Assembly (NCBI GenBank): GCA_029255645.1
Contig: JANLJE010000005.1
Location: 1 to 42,636, forward strand
From: Comamonadaceae bacterium
Lineage (GTDB): Bacteria; Pseudomonadota; Gammaproteobacteria; Burkholderiales; Rhodocyclaceae
Length of the DNA: 42,636 nucleotides
Direction of reading: 5' to 3'
Positions 20,880-31,709 of this stretch are shown piece by piece. The translations under genes and the position numbers were made by a program. Numbering within the stretch: the first letter of the stretch is position 1; every line of letters begins with the position of its first letter. The notes under the pieces are model-generated. The model had not been told where the DNA came from. It did no database searches and saw only the letters and a list, made by a program, of their open reading frames with translations.

Positions 20880-21986
20880 TTAGCTGGAAGCCCCCAGGGC
20901 GCGGGCCCGGTTGGCGGTTTCCACCCGCTCGACGGCGGGAGGCGGGGAGAGGGGCCAGCCGGCCAGGTGGCTTTCCACCAAGTCGGTGAGGGCGTGAATC
21001 CAGGCCGGTTTTGCGTTGAGCGCGGGGATGTAGTGGTATTCCTTGCCGCCGGCGGCGAGAAAGTCCTGCTGGCCTTCCCTGGCGATTTCTTCCAGGGTCT
21101 CCAGGCAGTCGGCCACGAAGCCGGGGCAGATCACGTCCACCCGGCGGACTCCCTGGTGTCCCCACTCGGCCAGGGTTGGCGCGGTGTAGGGCTGCAGCCA
21201 TTCGGCCTTGCCGAAGCGGGACTGGAAAGAGATCTGGTATTGCTCACGGGACAGGTTCAGGCGTTCGGCCAGCAGGCGTCCGGTTTTCTGGCACTCGCAG
21301 TAATAAGGATCGCCCAAGTCCAGGCTGCGCCGGGGCAGGCCGTGGAAGCTGATGAGCAGGCGGGTGCCGTCGTCGGGCCGGCCATGGGCGCGCCAGTGCT
21401 GGCGTACACTGTCCTCCAGGGCGCCGAGATAGCCCGGGTGGTCATGGAAGTTGCGGATGGTGCGCAGTTCCGGCTGGTTGCGTGTTTTCTGGAACCAGTC
21501 AAACACCATGTCCAGGGCGGTGGCGGTGGTGCTGGCGGCATACTGGGGGTACATGGGCAGCACCAGAATGCGCTGCACATTCCCGGCTTTCATCTTGCCG
21601 AGTGTCCGTTCCACATCCGGGGCGCCGTAGCGCATGGCCCAGGCTACCTGGGCCTGGATACCCCGTTCGCCCAGATAGCCCTGCAGCAAGCGGGCCTGCT
21701 GTTCGGTGTGGGTGCGCAGCGGGGAGCCCTGCCTGGTCCAGACGGTTGCGTATTTGGCGGCAGATTTTTTCGGGCGGGTGTTGAGGATGATGCCATTCAA
21801 GACGGGCCACCAGAGCAGCCGGGGGATTTCCACCACCCGCGGGTCGGAGAGGAACTGCTTCAGGTAGGTCCTGACCGAACGGGGGGTGGGGGCTTCCGGG
21901 GTACCCAGGTTGATGAGCAGGATGCCGATGGCGGGCGGCTGGTCGTGGTGATGCGGGGGTTCGGGCAGGAATCTGCTCATGTTCAT
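20880..21986 (-). CDS. hemH: Ferrochelatase
   Basis: Inserts ferrous iron into protoporphyrin IX, the last step of protoheme synthesis. The 368-residue product begins [19 protein letters not shown], then [45 protein letters not shown] with the catalytic histidine, [28 protein letters not shown] and [20 protein letters not shown]. The start may be ATG 21986 or 21980. ATGA overlap with the hrcA stop (21983-21986) shows translational coupling to the heat-shock repressor gene. Confidence 0.96.
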   Translation of the reverse strand: MNMSRFLPEPPHHHDQPPAIGILLINLGTPEAPTPRSVRTYLKQFLSDPRVVEIPRLLWWPVLNGIILNTRPKKSAAKYATVWTRQGSPLRTHTEQQARLLQGYLGERGIQAQVAWAMRYGAPDVERTLGKMKAGNVQRILVLPMYPQYAASTTATALDMVFDWFQKTRNQPELRTIRNFHDHPGYLGALEDSVRQHWRAHGRPDDGTRLLISFHGLPRRSLDLGDPYYCECQKTGRLLAERLNLSREQYQISFQSRFGKAEWLQPYTAPTLAEWGHQGVRRVDVICPGFVADCLETLEEIAREGQQDFLAAGGKEYHYIPALNAKPAWIHALTDLVESHLAGWPLSPPPAVERVETANRARALGASS

Positions 21987-23011
21987 TTTCCGATTTGGCT
22001 GCTCAGGGCACTGGAGAGGAGTTTGGCAGTGATATCCACAATCGGGATGACCCGTTCGTAGGGCATGCGGGTGGGGCCGATGACGCCCAGGGAGCCCACC
22101 ACCTGGCCGTCTACTTCATAGGGGGCGGTGATGACGCTGCATTCGTCCAGAGGGGCGAGGCCGGATTCGCCGCCGATGAAGATCTGGATGCCTTCGGCCT
22201 TGTGGGAGTGTTCCAGCAGCCCCATGAGGCCGGAGCGGTGCTCGAACAGGTCGAACAGTTCCCGCAGCCGCTTCATGTTGGAGGAAAGATCGTCTACGTC
22301 CAGCAGATTGCGCTCGCCCGTAATCACGCAGGCCTGGGGATCGGCGGAGAGGGCTTCGTCGCTGGCGGTCAGGGCGGCTTGCATCAATTCCTGCATGTCC
22401 TGATGCAGTTGCTTCAACTCGTCACGAATCCGGTGACGGATCTGCTCGAAGTCCAGACCGGCAAAATTCTGGTTCAGGTAATTGGCGGCTTCCACCAGTT
22501 CCGACGAGTTGTAGGCCTGCTCGGTAAACAGGATGCGGTTTTGCACGTCCCCGTCGGAGGTGACGAGAATCAGCAGGATGCGTTTTTCCGAAAGGCTGAG
22601 AAACTCGATCTGCCGGATTCTCGGGGAACTGCGCCGGGGTGTGGCTACCACGCCGGCAAAGTGGGTGAGCTGCGAGAGCAGCTGGGAGGCATTGGCAATC
22701 AGTTGCTGAGGCCGGTCGGGGCGCAGGGATTCGCCGATTTCCATGATCTGCCGCTGTTCCAGGGGGCGCACCGTGAGCAGGTTGTCCACGAACAGGCGAT
22801 AGCCCCGGGGAGTCGGTACCCGCCCGGCCGAGGTGTGGGGGCTGGATACAAAGCCAGCCTCTTCGAGGTCCGCCATCACATTGCGGATGGTGGCAGGAGA
22901 GAGTTCGAGGCTCGAAAATTTTGACAGGGCCCGCGAGCCCACGGGGGCGCCCTCGGCAATGTAATGCTCAATCAGCGTTTTTAGCAGGGAGCGGGAGCGA
23001 TCATCAAGCAT
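21983..23011 (-). CDS. hrcA: Heat-inducible transcription repressor HrcA
   Basis: Represses chaperone operons by binding CIRCE and responds to GroE availability. The 342 residues have the winged-helix N-terminus ([60 protein letters not shown]) and a GAF-like C-terminal domain ([40 protein letters not shown]). It is first of the hrcA-hemH transcript and divergent from nadK. A TACAAT hexamer lies only 6 bases before its ATG. No CIRCE-type site was seen in the window, so its targets are probably elsewhere. Confidence 0.96.
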   Translation of the reverse strand: MLDDRSRSLLKTLIEHYIAEGAPVGSRALSKFSSLELSPATIRNVMADLEEAGFVSSPHTSAGRVPTPRGYRLFVDNLLTVRPLEQRQIMEIGESLRPDRPQQLIANASQLLSQLTHFAGVVATPRRSSPRIRQIEFLSLSEKRILLILVTSDGDVQNRILFTEQAYNSSELVEAANYLNQNFAGLDFEQIRHRIRDELKQLHQDMQELMQAALTASDEALSADPQACVITGERNLLDVDDLSSNMKRLRELFDLFEHRSGLMGLLEHSHKAEGIQIFIGGESGLAPLDECSVITAPYEVDGQVVGSLGVIGPTRMPYERVIPIVDITAKLLSSALSSQIGK

Positions 23012-23017
23012 GGCGCG

Positions 23018-23023
23018 ATTGTA
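23018..23023 (-). promoter_or_regulatory. Possible -10 element of hrcA
   Basis: TACAAT on the minus strand ends 6 bases before the hrcA ATG. If used, transcription would begin at or near the start codon, giving a leaderless message. No good -35 is visible 16-18 bases upstream. Confidence 0.3.
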
Positions 23024-23085
23024 CGAAAAAAGCAGGGCGGCGGGAGTGCGCCGTTGCAGCGGGTTTTATGCTTAAATCCGTTTCC

Positions 23086-23997
23086 ATGAATTTCCCCTTT
23101 CATTCCCTGCATTCACCGCGCACCATCGCCCTGGTCGGCAAATATCAGAGCCGCGAGATGGGCGATGCCCTGATCGAGCTGGCCGAGTTCCTGCACGAGC
23201 GGGGCGTCGTGGTGTTCATCGAGCGGGAAACGGCCGAGAACATGAACCGGGAAGCCGCCTTGAATCGCTGGGTGATCTGCGGCTTCAATGACATTGGCGC
23301 CCATGCCGATGTGGCCATCGTGCTGGGCGGGGATGGCACCATGCTCAATGCCGCCCGCCGCCTGGCCCGCTACAAGGTGCCCCTGGTGGGGGTGAATCAG
23401 GGGCGGCTGGGATTCATGACCGACATCGCTCGATGTGACATGCTGAGCTGCATGGAGGACCTGCTCGATGGGCGCTTCCAGCCCGAAGCGCGCATGTTGC
23501 TGGATGCGGAGGTGGTGCGGGGCGGCAAGGAAATCGCCACCAACATGGCCTTGAACGACATCGTGGTGGACAAGGGCGCCATCGGCCGGATGATCGAGTG
23601 CGAGCTGTTCATCAACGGCGAATTCATCTACAACCTGCGTTCCGACGGCCTGATCTTTTCCACGCCAACCGGGTCCACTGCCTATTCCCTGTCGGCCAAC
23701 GGGCCGATCCTGCATCCCACCCTGACCGGCATCGCCCTGGTTCCCCTGTGTCCCCATGCACTCACCAACAGGCCGGTAATCGTGGATGACCGGGTGGAGA
23801 TTGAACTCATCATCAACCATGCGGACGATCCCCGGGTGCACTTCGATGGCCAGCTCACCCTCAATCTGCAACGGGGCGACGCAATCCGCCTGCGCCGCTC
23901 TGATTACTCCATCTGTTTCCTGCATCCCCCCGGATACAGCTATTTCGCCATGCTGCGCCAGAAGCTCCAGTGGAGCGAGCGGCCCAGGGGACATTGA
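23086..23997 (+). CDS. nadK: NAD kinase
   Basis: Phosphorylates NAD to NADP. The product of about 303 residues starts near [13 protein letters not shown] and contains [14 protein letters not shown] (GGDG catalytic motif), [44 protein letters not shown] with the conserved GSTAY and a C-terminal beta-rich part. The start at ATG 23086 follows family length; ATG 23068 in frame is possible. No strong Shine-Dalgarno is seen. It overlaps recN by one base (TGATG). Confidence 0.95.
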   Translation: MNFPFHSLHSPRTIALVGKYQSREMGDALIELAEFLHERGVVVFIERETAENMNREAALNRWVICGFNDIGAHADVAIVLGGDGTMLNAARRLARYKVPLVGVNQGRLGFMTDIARCDMLSCMEDLLDGRFQPEARMLLDAEVVRGGKEIATNMALNDIVVDKGAIGRMIECELFINGEFIYNLRSDGLIFSTPTGSTAYSLSANGPILHPTLTGIALVPLCPHALTNRPVIVDDRVEIELIINHADDPRVHFDGQLTLNLQRGDAIRLRRSDYSICFLHPPGYSYFAMLRQKLQWSERPRGH

Positions 23998-25652
23998 TGC
24001 TCGTCCATCTTGCCGTTCGTGATTTCGTCATTGTCGATCGCCTGGAACTGGATTTTTCCCAGGGCTTTGGAGCGCTGACCGGGGAGACCGGAGCCGGCAA
24101 GTCCATCCTTATCGACGCCCTGGCCCTGACGCTGGGCGAACGGGCCGATCCCGGGGTCGTCCGTTCCGGCAAGGAAAAGGCCGAGGTCTCCGCCACGTTC
24201 GATGTCGCCGCCCAGGAAGAGGTGCGGGCCTGGTTGGCCGCCCAGGACCTGGAGTCCGGGGATGAACTGATCCTGCGCCGGGTGGTGGACGCCGGCGGGC
24301 GCTCCCGTGCCTATATCAATGGCAGCCCCTGTACTGTGCAGCAATTGCGGGAAGTAGGGGAGTTCCTCGTGGACATCCATGGCCAGCATGCCCACCAGTC
24401 CCTGTTGCGGGCCGATGCGCAGCGCGCTTTGCTGGATGCCCATGGGGGGCTGCTCGATCTGGGACGGCAGGTGAGCCAGGCCTGGAAGGAGTGGCGCCAG
24501 TTGCAGGGGCTGCTTGAAGCGGCCCGGGCCGGCAGCGAGGCCAGCAGCCGGGAGCGTGAGATGCTGCTGTGGCAGATTCAGGAACTTGAGCAACTGGGTT
24601 TCACCGCCCGTGAATGGGGGGAACTGGAAGTCGAACAGCGTCTGCTGGCCCATGGGGCCGGCCTGATGGAAGGGGCTCAGTACGTGCTGGCCGCCCTGGC
24701 GGATGGCGAGGGGGCTTGCGAGTCCCTGGTCGCCGGGGTGGTGGACCGCCTCCAGGATATGGCGCAGCTAGACCCGGAATTGAACGAGACGGCGGCCCTA
24801 TTGCAGTCGGTGCAGGCCGAGCTTTCAGAAGCCGTGACGGCCTTGCGCCGCTATTCCGACCGGGTGGACCTGGACCCGGCCCGGCTGGCGGAGGTGGAGC
24901 AGCGCATGGAGGCGGTGCTGGGGCTGGCCCGCAAGCACCGGGTGGCGCCGGAAGATTTGCCCGTGCTCCTGGAAGAGTGGCGGGAGCGGCTGGAGAAACT
25001 GCAGGCGGTTGCCGATGTGGATGCCCTGGAGGCCAGGTCCGGGGTGGCTCGGGAAAACTTCCTGAGCCTCGCCCGGCGTCTTTCCGCGGGCCGCCGGCAG
25101 GTAGCGGCGTCCCTGTCCCGGGCGGTGAGCGAGCAGATGCGGGATCTGGCCCTGGGTTCGGGGCATTTCGAAGCCGGGCTGCTGGACCTGGAGGAAGGCT
25201 CGGCCCACGGCCTGGAGTCCGTCGAGTTCCGGGTCGGCGGGCTGGCGGCCAGCGATGCCCGACCCCTGGCCAAGGTGGCATCCGGCGGCGAACTGTCCCG
25301 CATCAGTCTGGCGCTCCAGGTGGTCACTTCCAGAAATGCCAGCGTCCCTACCCTGATCTTTGACGAGGTGGATGTGGGGATTGGCGGGGGCGTGGCAGAA
25401 ATCGTCGGACGCCTGTTGCACCAGCTGGGTCGGGAACGTCAGGTCCTGTGCGTCACCCACCTTCCCCAGGTGGCCGCCCGGGCGGACTGGCACTGGCAGG
25501 TGAGCAAATCCTCCCGGGATGGTCAGGTAATCAGCCGTATCGAGCCCCTGGAGGGGGAACGGCGGGTGGAAGAAGTGGCGCGCATGCTGGGCGGGGTGGA
25601 AATTACCCCAACCACGCGCAGTCACGCCCGGGAGCTCCTGCTGGGGGCTTGA
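23997..25652 (+). CDS. recN: DNA repair protein RecN
   Basis: SMC-like ATPase for double-strand-break repair. The 551 residues have an N-terminal Walker A (LTGETGAGKSILIDALAL), the DIHGQHAHQSLL motif, a long Glu/Arg/Leu coiled-coil centre (about 150-365), the ABC signature VASGGELSRISLAL and Walker B LIFDEVDVGIGGGVAE followed by CVTHLPQVAARAD. The start ATG 23997 overlaps the nadK stop, so the two are co-translated; the longer frame is inside nadK. A LexA box was not seen. Confidence 0.96.
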   Translation: MLVHLAVRDFVIVDRLELDFSQGFGALTGETGAGKSILIDALALTLGERADPGVVRSGKEKAEVSATFDVAAQEEVRAWLAAQDLESGDELILRRVVDAGGRSRAYINGSPCTVQQLREVGEFLVDIHGQHAHQSLLRADAQRALLDAHGGLLDLGRQVSQAWKEWRQLQGLLEAARAGSEASSREREMLLWQIQELEQLGFTAREWGELEVEQRLLAHGAGLMEGAQYVLAALADGEGACESLVAGVVDRLQDMAQLDPELNETAALLQSVQAELSEAVTALRRYSDRVDLDPARLAEVEQRMEAVLGLARKHRVAPEDLPVLLEEWRERLEKLQAVADVDALEARSGVARENFLSLARRLSAGRRQVAASLSRAVSEQMRDLALGSGHFEAGLLDLEEGSAHGLESVEFRVGGLAASDARPLAKVASGGELSRISLALQVVTSRNASVPTLIFDEVDVGIGGGVAEIVGRLLHQLGRERQVLCVTHLPQVAARADWHWQVSKSSRDGQVISRIEPLEGERRVEEVARMLGGVEITPTTRSHARELLLGA

Positions 25653-25705
25653 TTCATCTGGGTTTTTGCCAGGAAGCACTAAAATGAAAGCATGATCAGC
25701 CTGTT

Positions 25706-25725
25706 CAAGGTGTTGCAAGGTGTTG
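25706..25725. repeat. 10-bp tandem duplication at the start of the SprA-like gene
   Basis: CAAGGTGTTG occurs twice in direct tandem (25706-25715, 25716-25725). Removing one copy joins ATG 25692 (MISLFKV) in frame with the downstream protein (LSFVSAAASG), so the duplication shifts the apparent original start out of frame. Confidence 0.85.
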
Positions 25726-26322
25726 TCTTTCGTATCCGCTGCTGCGTCTGGCTATCCAGCCTTCTTTGCCCCGGAGGCCGGAGCGGCGCGTCGTGCTGGA
25801 GCGCCCGATGAAGTCTCGTCCAGGCAGTCTCTTTCGGAAGAGGAACAGCGCCAGGTAGCCGAGTTGCAGAAGGTCGACCGGAAGGTGCGGCAGCACGAGC
25901 AGATGCACATGGCGGCCGGTGGCGGGCTGGTGACTTCCGGGCCATCCTACCGCTATACCCGGGGACCCGATGGCAAGTCTTACGCTGTCGGTGGAGAGGT
26001 GGGGATTGATACCTCGGAGGCATCCTCTCCTGAAGCCACCCTGGGGAAGGCGCGGCAGATACGGGCTGCGGCCCTGGCGCCACCGGATCCTTCTGCCCAG
26101 GACCGGCAGGTCGCGGCGCTGGCGGCGCAGATGGAAATGAGGGCCCTGCAGGAACTGGCGCGCCAGGGTCAGGAGGCGCAGCCGCTACAAGCGGGCGGGC
26201 TCACACAAGCGGGCGGGCACACACAAGCGGGCAAGGAATGGCTTCAGAAAGGCTTGCAGGCTTATCAAGTGCAGGGGGAGTCGGCGTCCGGGAAAAAAAC
26301 CGGGCTGTCGCTCTATGCCTGA
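25720..26322 (+). CDS. SprA-like putative metalloprotease (HExxH)
   Basis: A protein of about 200 residues resembling the SprA-related / 'putative metalloprotease CJM1_0395' family (PF12118). Key segment: QHEQMHMAAGG (HExxH at about residues 59-63), then GPSYRYTRGPDGKSYAVGGE, VGIDTSEASSPEATLGKA and RQIRAAALAPPDPSAQDRQV. Protease activity is not proven for the family. The present frame must start at GTG 25720 or nearby, because the better start ATG 25692 is shifted by the 10-bp duplication; AAGG in the first copy can act as its ribosome-binding site. The C-terminal tail contains an 18-bp repeat (LQAGGLTQAGGHTQAG). It follows recN on the same strand. Confidence 0.75.
   Translation: MLSFVSAAASGYPAFFAPEAGAARRAGAPDEVSSRQSLSEEEQRQVAELQKVDRKVRQHEQMHMAAGGGLVTSGPSYRYTRGPDGKSYAVGGEVGIDTSEASSPEATLGKARQIRAAALAPPDPSAQDRQVAALAAQMEMRALQELARQGQEAQPLQAGGLTQAGGHTQAGKEWLQKGLQAYQVQGESASGKKTGLSLYA
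26187..26232. repeat. 18-bp direct repeat, about 2.5 copies
   Basis: ACAAGCGGGCGGGCTCAC (26187-26204), the one-mismatch copy ACAAGCGGGCGGGCACAC (26205-26222) and a 10-base partial copy. It is in frame in the SprA-like gene and encodes QAGGLT/QAGGHT/QAG. Confidence 0.85.
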
Positions 26323-26349
26323 CCCCGCCCAAATGGAACGGGTGGGCGG

Positions 26350-26811
26350 TCAAAGCGGAGTTTTGCGCGGTTTCCTGTCTGGAGTGTCCTGCTTGTGAGC
26401 GCAGTGGCTCTTGGTGCAACTGGCGTACAGGTAGAGTGCGTGTTCCTGGATTTCGAAGCCGCGTTCTTCTGCAACCTTTTTCTGGCGGCGTTCAATTTCG
26501 GCATCGTAGAATTCCTCGACCCGGCCGCAATCGGTGCACACCAGGTGGTCATGGTGGTTCCCCTCATTCGTTTCGAAAACGGCCTTGCCGGACTCGAAGA
26601 AATGGCGTTCCAGCAGCCCGGCTTGTTCAAACTGGGTCAGAACCCGATATACGGTAGCCAGGCCGATATCCAGGCCTTCGGCCATCAAGAGGCGATATAC
26701 ATCTTCGGCGCCGAGGTGGCGCACTTCGCTTTTTTCAAATAATTCGAGGATCTTGAGGCGAGGTAGGGTGGCCTTGAGGCCTATTTCCCGAAGATTGTGC
26801 GAATGAGGCAT
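26350..26811 (-). CDS. fur: Ferric uptake regulator Fur
   Basis: Fe(II)-dependent repressor of iron acquisition genes. From ATG 26811 (AGGAAAG ahead) the 153-residue protein has a winged-helix N-terminus ([40 protein letters not shown]), the metal-binding segment [20 protein letters not shown] and a C-terminal [10 protein letters not shown]. Gene order fur/bamE divergent is common in betaproteobacteria. It converges on the SprA-like gene; the gap has a CCGCCCA...TGGGCGG stem (about 26326-26350) without a T-run. Confidence 0.96.
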   Translation of the reverse strand: MPHSHNLREIGLKATLPRLKILELFEKSEVRHLGAEDVYRLLMAEGLDIGLATVYRVLTQFEQAGLLERHFFESGKAVFETNEGNHHDHLVCTDCGRVEEFYDAEIERRQKKVAEERGFEIQEHALYLYASCTKSHCAHKQDTPDRKPRKTPL

Positions 26812-26860
26812 GGGGCTTTCCTGAGGATTTACGCCGCAGGGCGGGCGTCGTATTTCGGTT

Positions 26861-26888
26861 ATGATATAACGCTTGGTAAACCTTTCAA
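26861..26888 (-). promoter_or_regulatory. Sigma-70-type promoter of fur
   Basis: On the minus strand TTGAAA (26883-26888) and TATCAT (26861-26866) are separated by 16 bases and lie about 50 bases before the fur ATG. The region also drives bamE on the other strand, where a TATAAC (26865-26870) is a possible -10 without a clear -35. No convincing 19-bp Fur box was recognised. Confidence 0.6.
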
Positions 26889-26907
26889 ACAGATCCTTTC
26901 GCCAGCC

Positions 26908-28201
<1,294 letters not shown>

Positions 28202-28220
28202 CCTGGGCGGCCTCCTTGCT

Positions 28221-28267
28221 GAAAAATTCCGTAAACCACGCCTGGCCATGGTTTTCCGGAATTTTCC
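28221..28267. repeat. Long imperfect inverted repeat after dapB
   Basis: The left arm 28221-28240 (GAAAAATTCCGTAAACCACG) is nearly the reverse complement of the right arm 28247-28267 around loop CCTGGC, with a few mismatches. A further ATTTTCC copy follows. It could be a degenerate dapB terminator, an mRNA-stability stem or a remnant of a small repeat element. No clear T-run follows on either strand. Confidence 0.6.
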
Positions 28268-28360
28268 GGTGTCAGACGGGTATTTTCCAATTCCGGCAGA
28301 TGCTCTACCATGCCCCGGAAGTCATTACATCCGATCAACGAGTCCAGAGAGGGGCTAGTC

Positions 28361-28810
28361 ATGCAGGTACGGGAAATTCTGCGCGTCAAGGGGGCATCCC
28401 TTTATACGGCCAGCAGTGAGCAGTCGCTCGCCAGCGCTGTGGATTTGATGGCCCGCCTGGATGCGGGCTCGCTGGTGGTCATGGAGGGAGAGAAAATGGC
28501 CGGGATGCTGACCTTCCGTGAGGTGCTCGCTGCAATTGCCGCTCATGGGGGTTCGACCGACGGGCTCGAGGTGGGCGAGGTGATGGTCAGGGACCCGGTG
28601 ACCGTGGCGCCCACGGTGGAAGCCAATGATCTGCGCCGCTTGATGATCGAAAAGCACATGCGTTACCTGCCGGTCACCGACGGGGAGCAGTTGCTGGGCG
28701 TCATTTCCTTCCTGGATGTGGCCAAGGCCGTGCTGGAAGAACAGGGCTTCGAGAACAAGATGCTCAAGAGCTACATCAAGAACTGGCCCGAGGGCACCGC
28801 AACCGCCTGA
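28361..28810 (+). CDS. CBS-domain pair protein
   Basis: A stand-alone protein of 149 residues made of two CBS motifs (about 8-60 and 73-130), with SLVVMEGEKMAGMLTFREVL in the first and MIEKHMRYLPVTDGEQLLGV in the second. Such Bateman modules bind adenine nucleotides and usually regulate partner proteins; the partner is not evident. I chose ATG 28361, with GAGAGGGG upstream, over ATG 28310. It converges on tag. Confidence 0.85.
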   Translation: MQVREILRVKGASLYTASSEQSLASAVDLMARLDAGSLVVMEGEKMAGMLTFREVLAAIAAHGGSTDGLEVGEVMVRDPVTVAPTVEANDLRRLMIEKHMRYLPVTDGEQLLGVISFLDVAKAVLEEQGFENKMLKSYIKNWPEGTATA

Positions 28811-28882
28811 AATGCCAGCCATGTCACCCGGGCTGGCGTGGATGAAGGCGCCGGGCCTGGAGGGCTGGCGCCGATCCTTTTC

Positions 28883-29485
28883 TCATGAGGATGAAGTTCG
28901 AGCCGCAGGCGCGGCCAGGGCCGCGAGCTGGGCGTGGCGATAGCAGCCCAGCAGATGGTCGTTGACCATGCCCGCCGACTGCATGAAGGCATAGCAGATG
29001 GTGGGCCCCACGAACTTGAAACCGGCCTTGCCCAGCGCCTTGGCCATGGCCTCTGACTCGGGCGTCACGGCGGGAACCTGGGCCATGCTTTCCCAGTGGT
29101 TCTGGATCGGCTTGCCGTCCACGAACTGCCAGAGGAAATCGCTGAAGGACAGGCCCGCCTCCACCAGCTTCAGATAGGCCCGGGCATTGCCGATCGCGGC
29201 CGTCAGCTTGGCGCGGTTGCGCACGATGCCAGGGTCGGCAAGCAGGGCCTCGAACTGCGCCGCACCGAAGGCGGCCATCCGGTATGGATCGAAACCGGCG
29301 AAGGCGCGCCGGTAAGCTTCCCGCTTTTTCAGGATGGTGGCCCAGGAGAGGCCGGCCTGGGCCCCTTCGAGGATCAGCAAGCCAAACAGGGCCCGGTCGT
29401 CCCGCAAGGGCACGCCCCACTCCTCGTCGTGGTAGCGCCGGTACAGCTCGAAGCCTTCGCACCAGGGGCAGCGCGGAAGGCTCAT
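28883..29485 (-). CDS. tag: DNA-3-methyladenine glycosylase I
   Basis: Removes 3-methyladenine from alkylated DNA. The 200 residues begin LPRCPWCEGFELYRRYHDEE WGVP (zinc site and substrate pocket), then FGLLILEGAQAGLSWATILK, RNRAKLTAAIGNARAYLKL and, near the C-terminus, VGPTICYAFMQSAGMVNDHL followed by GCYRH. It is downstream of the kefB-type gene on the same strand with an 87-base gap, so may belong to that transcript. A small hairpin-rich stretch separates it from the CBS gene. Confidence 0.95.
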   Translation of the reverse strand: MSLPRCPWCEGFELYRRYHDEEWGVPLRDDRALFGLLILEGAQAGLSWATILKKREAYRRAFAGFDPYRMAAFGAAQFEALLADPGIVRNRAKLTAAIGNARAYLKLVEAGLSFSDFLWQFVDGKPIQNHWESMAQVPAVTPESEAMAKALGKAGFKFVGPTICYAFMQSAGMVNDHLLGCYRHAQLAALAAPAARTSSS

Positions 29486-29559
29486 GCGGACTTCCCGAGG
29501 GCGGACCGGGCCCGGCCGCTCAAAAAGATTCGCAACAGGCCAGAAAGGGCAAGCTTCAT
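29482..29559 (-). CDS. Possible 25-residue ORF between the antiporter and tag
   Basis: ATG at 29559 gives MKLALSGLLRIFLSGR and nine more residues, ending in a TGA that overlaps the tag ATG (ATGA). The overlap looks like a coupling leader for tag, but there is no recognised family and no strong ribosome-binding site, so it may be chance. Confidence 0.2.
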   Translation of the reverse strand: MKLALSGLLRIFLSGRARSALGKSA

Positions 29560-29572
29560 GAGGCAGGCTCTC

Positions 29573-31270
29573 TTATGGATTGGTGTTGTCGAGGTCGTGG
29601 CGCATCTCGCCGATACGGCCATCGACCACATCGGCGGGCATGCCCAGCAGCAGCATCACCTGCTCGGCCAGCCCCAGGGCTGCGGCAAAAGACTGCTGAT
29701 AAATACGGACATTCGGCAGGACGCGCAAGGCCCGCGCTTCCGCCACTTGGGCGCAGGCAACCAGGACGGGCAATGCCGGATGGCGTTCGAAGACCGTCTG
29801 GGCAATGCGCAGGGCCGGCTGGAGGCGGGCAAAGGTGAGCACCACCAGGCGGGCCTGGGCCGATCCGGCCGCCATCAGGGTGTGCGGGCGGCTGGCATCG
29901 CCATAGCACACCGGGGCGCCCGCCGCCCGCGCCGCCTCGACCTGCTGATCGTCCGACTCCAGCAGCAGATGGGCGATGCCGGCCCGTTGCAGAGTCTTAC
30001 TGACCATCAGCCCAAGCTCGCCGGCGCCGCAAATGATGACATGATCGCGCAGCGGCCCGGCTTGCGCGGCAATAGCTCCTTCTTCGGCCTGGGGCGGCGC
30101 AACGAGGCCGCTCCAGCGGCTCAAGGCGCTGGCCATCCAGTCATGGTGGCGGATCAGCAGCGGCGCCGCCGCCATGCTCAGCACCAGGGCCACCAGCATG
30201 GGCTGGACCACGGCGGCGGGTATCAGATGCTGCTGCAGGACCATGCCGAGCAACAGCAGCGCGAACTCGCCGCCATGGCCCAAGGCGATGCCCGCCCGCC
30301 AGGCATCGAGCGTTGACAGGCGGGCGGTACGCAGCGCCAGGTAGTTGAGCAGCATCTTGACGGGCATGAGGGCGAGCAGCCAGGCCAGGACGGCAAGTGG
30401 CGCCGCCACCACCTGCTGCAGGTCCAGTTGCAGGCCGATGGTCACGAAGAACAGGCCCGAGAGCACATCGCGAAAGGGCTTCAGGTGGTCTTCCATGTGG
30501 TGCCGGAAATCGCTTTCGCCCAGCACCATGCCGGCGAGAAAGGCCCCGAGCGCGGCGGACAGGCCGACGGCATGGGCAGAAGCGGCCGCCGCGACCACCA
30601 CGCACAAGGAAACCAGCACGAACGATTCCTCATGGCCCCGCCGCGCCACCCAGCCCAGCAGCCCGTGCAGCAGGTGGCGCGAGGCGATGGCCGATACGGC
30701 GAACAGCGCCGGCACGCCGAGCACTTCGAGCAGCACCGCCTCGATTTCTGGCGCTTCGCCGCGGGCCCAGATCGCCAGCAGGGCCAGCAATGGCACGCTG
30801 CAGAGGTCCTGGAACACCAGCACGGCAATGGCGCTGCGGCCGTGACGGGTGGTGAGCTCACCCTGATCGGCCAGTTGCCGGCTGACCAGGGCCGTCGAAG
30901 ACATCGCCGCTGCCGCGGCCAGCAGCCCGGCACTGCCAAGGGGCAGTCCGAGCCCGAACAACAGCAGGGTGAGCGGCACGCCGATCATGGCCATCTGCAG
31001 CGTGCCGGCCAGGAGCACGGTCTTGCGGGTGAGCCAGAAATGGCCGAGTGAGAATTCCAGCCCGACCATGAACAATAGCAGCGCCACCCCCAGTTCGGAG
31101 AGGAAATCGAGCGCCGCCCCCGGCTTGATCCAGGCCAAAAGCGAAGGCCCCAGCGCGGCGCCGACGGCGAGATAGCCGAGCAGGGTGGGCACGTTCAGCG
31201 CAGCAGCGAGCACCGCCGCCAGACTGCAGGCGGCGAGCAGGAGGAGGATCGTGCCCAGCAAATCCGGCAT
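29573..31270 (-). CDS. kefB: KefB/KefC-type K+/H+ antiporter (CPA2) with RCK domain
   Basis: Glutathione-gated-type potassium efflux antiporter family. The 565 residues contain about 12 hydrophobic segments (1-385, including LSELGVALLLFMVGLEFSLG, SSTALVSRQLADQGEL, FLAGMVLGESDFRHHMEDHL and GIALGHGGEFALLLLGMVLQ) and a C-terminal RCK_N domain with DHVIICGAGELGLMVSKTL (about 408-426). It starts nine bases after the thioredoxin stop in the hsp20-ftsH-trx-kefB order, the same order as in heat-resistance loci. Ion and ligand specificity are inferred from the family only. Confidence 0.9.
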   Translation of the reverse strand: MPDLLGTILLLLAACSLAAVLAAALNVPTLLGYLAVGAALGPSLLAWIKPGAALDFLSELGVALLLFMVGLEFSLGHFWLTRKTVLLAGTLQMAMIGVPLTLLLFGLGLPLGSAGLLAAAAAMSSTALVSRQLADQGELTTRHGRSAIAVLVFQDLCSVPLLALLAIWARGEAPEIEAVLLEVLGVPALFAVSAIASRHLLHGLLGWVARRGHEESFVLVSLCVVVAAAASAHAVGLSAALGAFLAGMVLGESDFRHHMEDHLKPFRDVLSGLFFVTIGLQLDLQQVVAAPLAVLAWLLALMPVKMLLNYLALRTARLSTLDAWRAGIALGHGGEFALLLLGMVLQQHLIPAAVVQPMLVALVLSMAAAPLLIRHHDWMASALSRWSGLVAPPQAEEGAIAAQAGPLRDHVIICGAGELGLMVSKTLQRAGIAHLLLESDDQQVEAARAAGAPVCYGDASRPHTLMAAGSAQARLVVLTFARLQPALRIAQTVFERHPALPVLVACAQVAEARALRVLPNVRIYQQSFAAALGLAEQVMLLLGMPADVVDGRIGEMRHDLDNTNP

Positions 31271-31279
31271 CGATCGGCA

Positions 31280-31709
31280 TCACCCGGCCTGCGCCGTGGC
31301 CCAGCGCACGATGTCTGGCGCGCCCATGGCGCCCGCCTGGCGCGCGATCTCACGCCCGCCGCGGAACAAGGCCAGGGTCGGAATGCTGCGAATTTCAAAC
31401 CGGGCGGCGAGCGAAGGTTCGGCTTCGGTATTCACCTTGGCGAGCCTGAACTTCGGTTCGAGCAGGCGCGCCGCCTGTTCGAACTGGGGCGCCATCATCT
31501 TGCAGGGTCCGCACCACGGCGCCCAGAAATCGACGAGCAGGGGCAGGTCGCTCTGCTCCACCTGGCGCGCAAACGTCTGCTGGGTGAGTTCGATGGGTTT
31601 GCCAGTGAATAGCGGCTGCCGGCAACGGCCGCAATGGGGCTGCTCGGCGAGCCTGGCGGCGGGCACGCGGTTGAGGGCCTGGCAGTGCGGGCAGGGAATA
31701 TGAACGATG

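Noticed and set aside
28814-28882. Terminator between the CBS gene and tag
   Set aside because: CCAGCC/GGCTGG and GGCGCC/GGCGCC pairings exist but no proper T-run follows; too weak to call.
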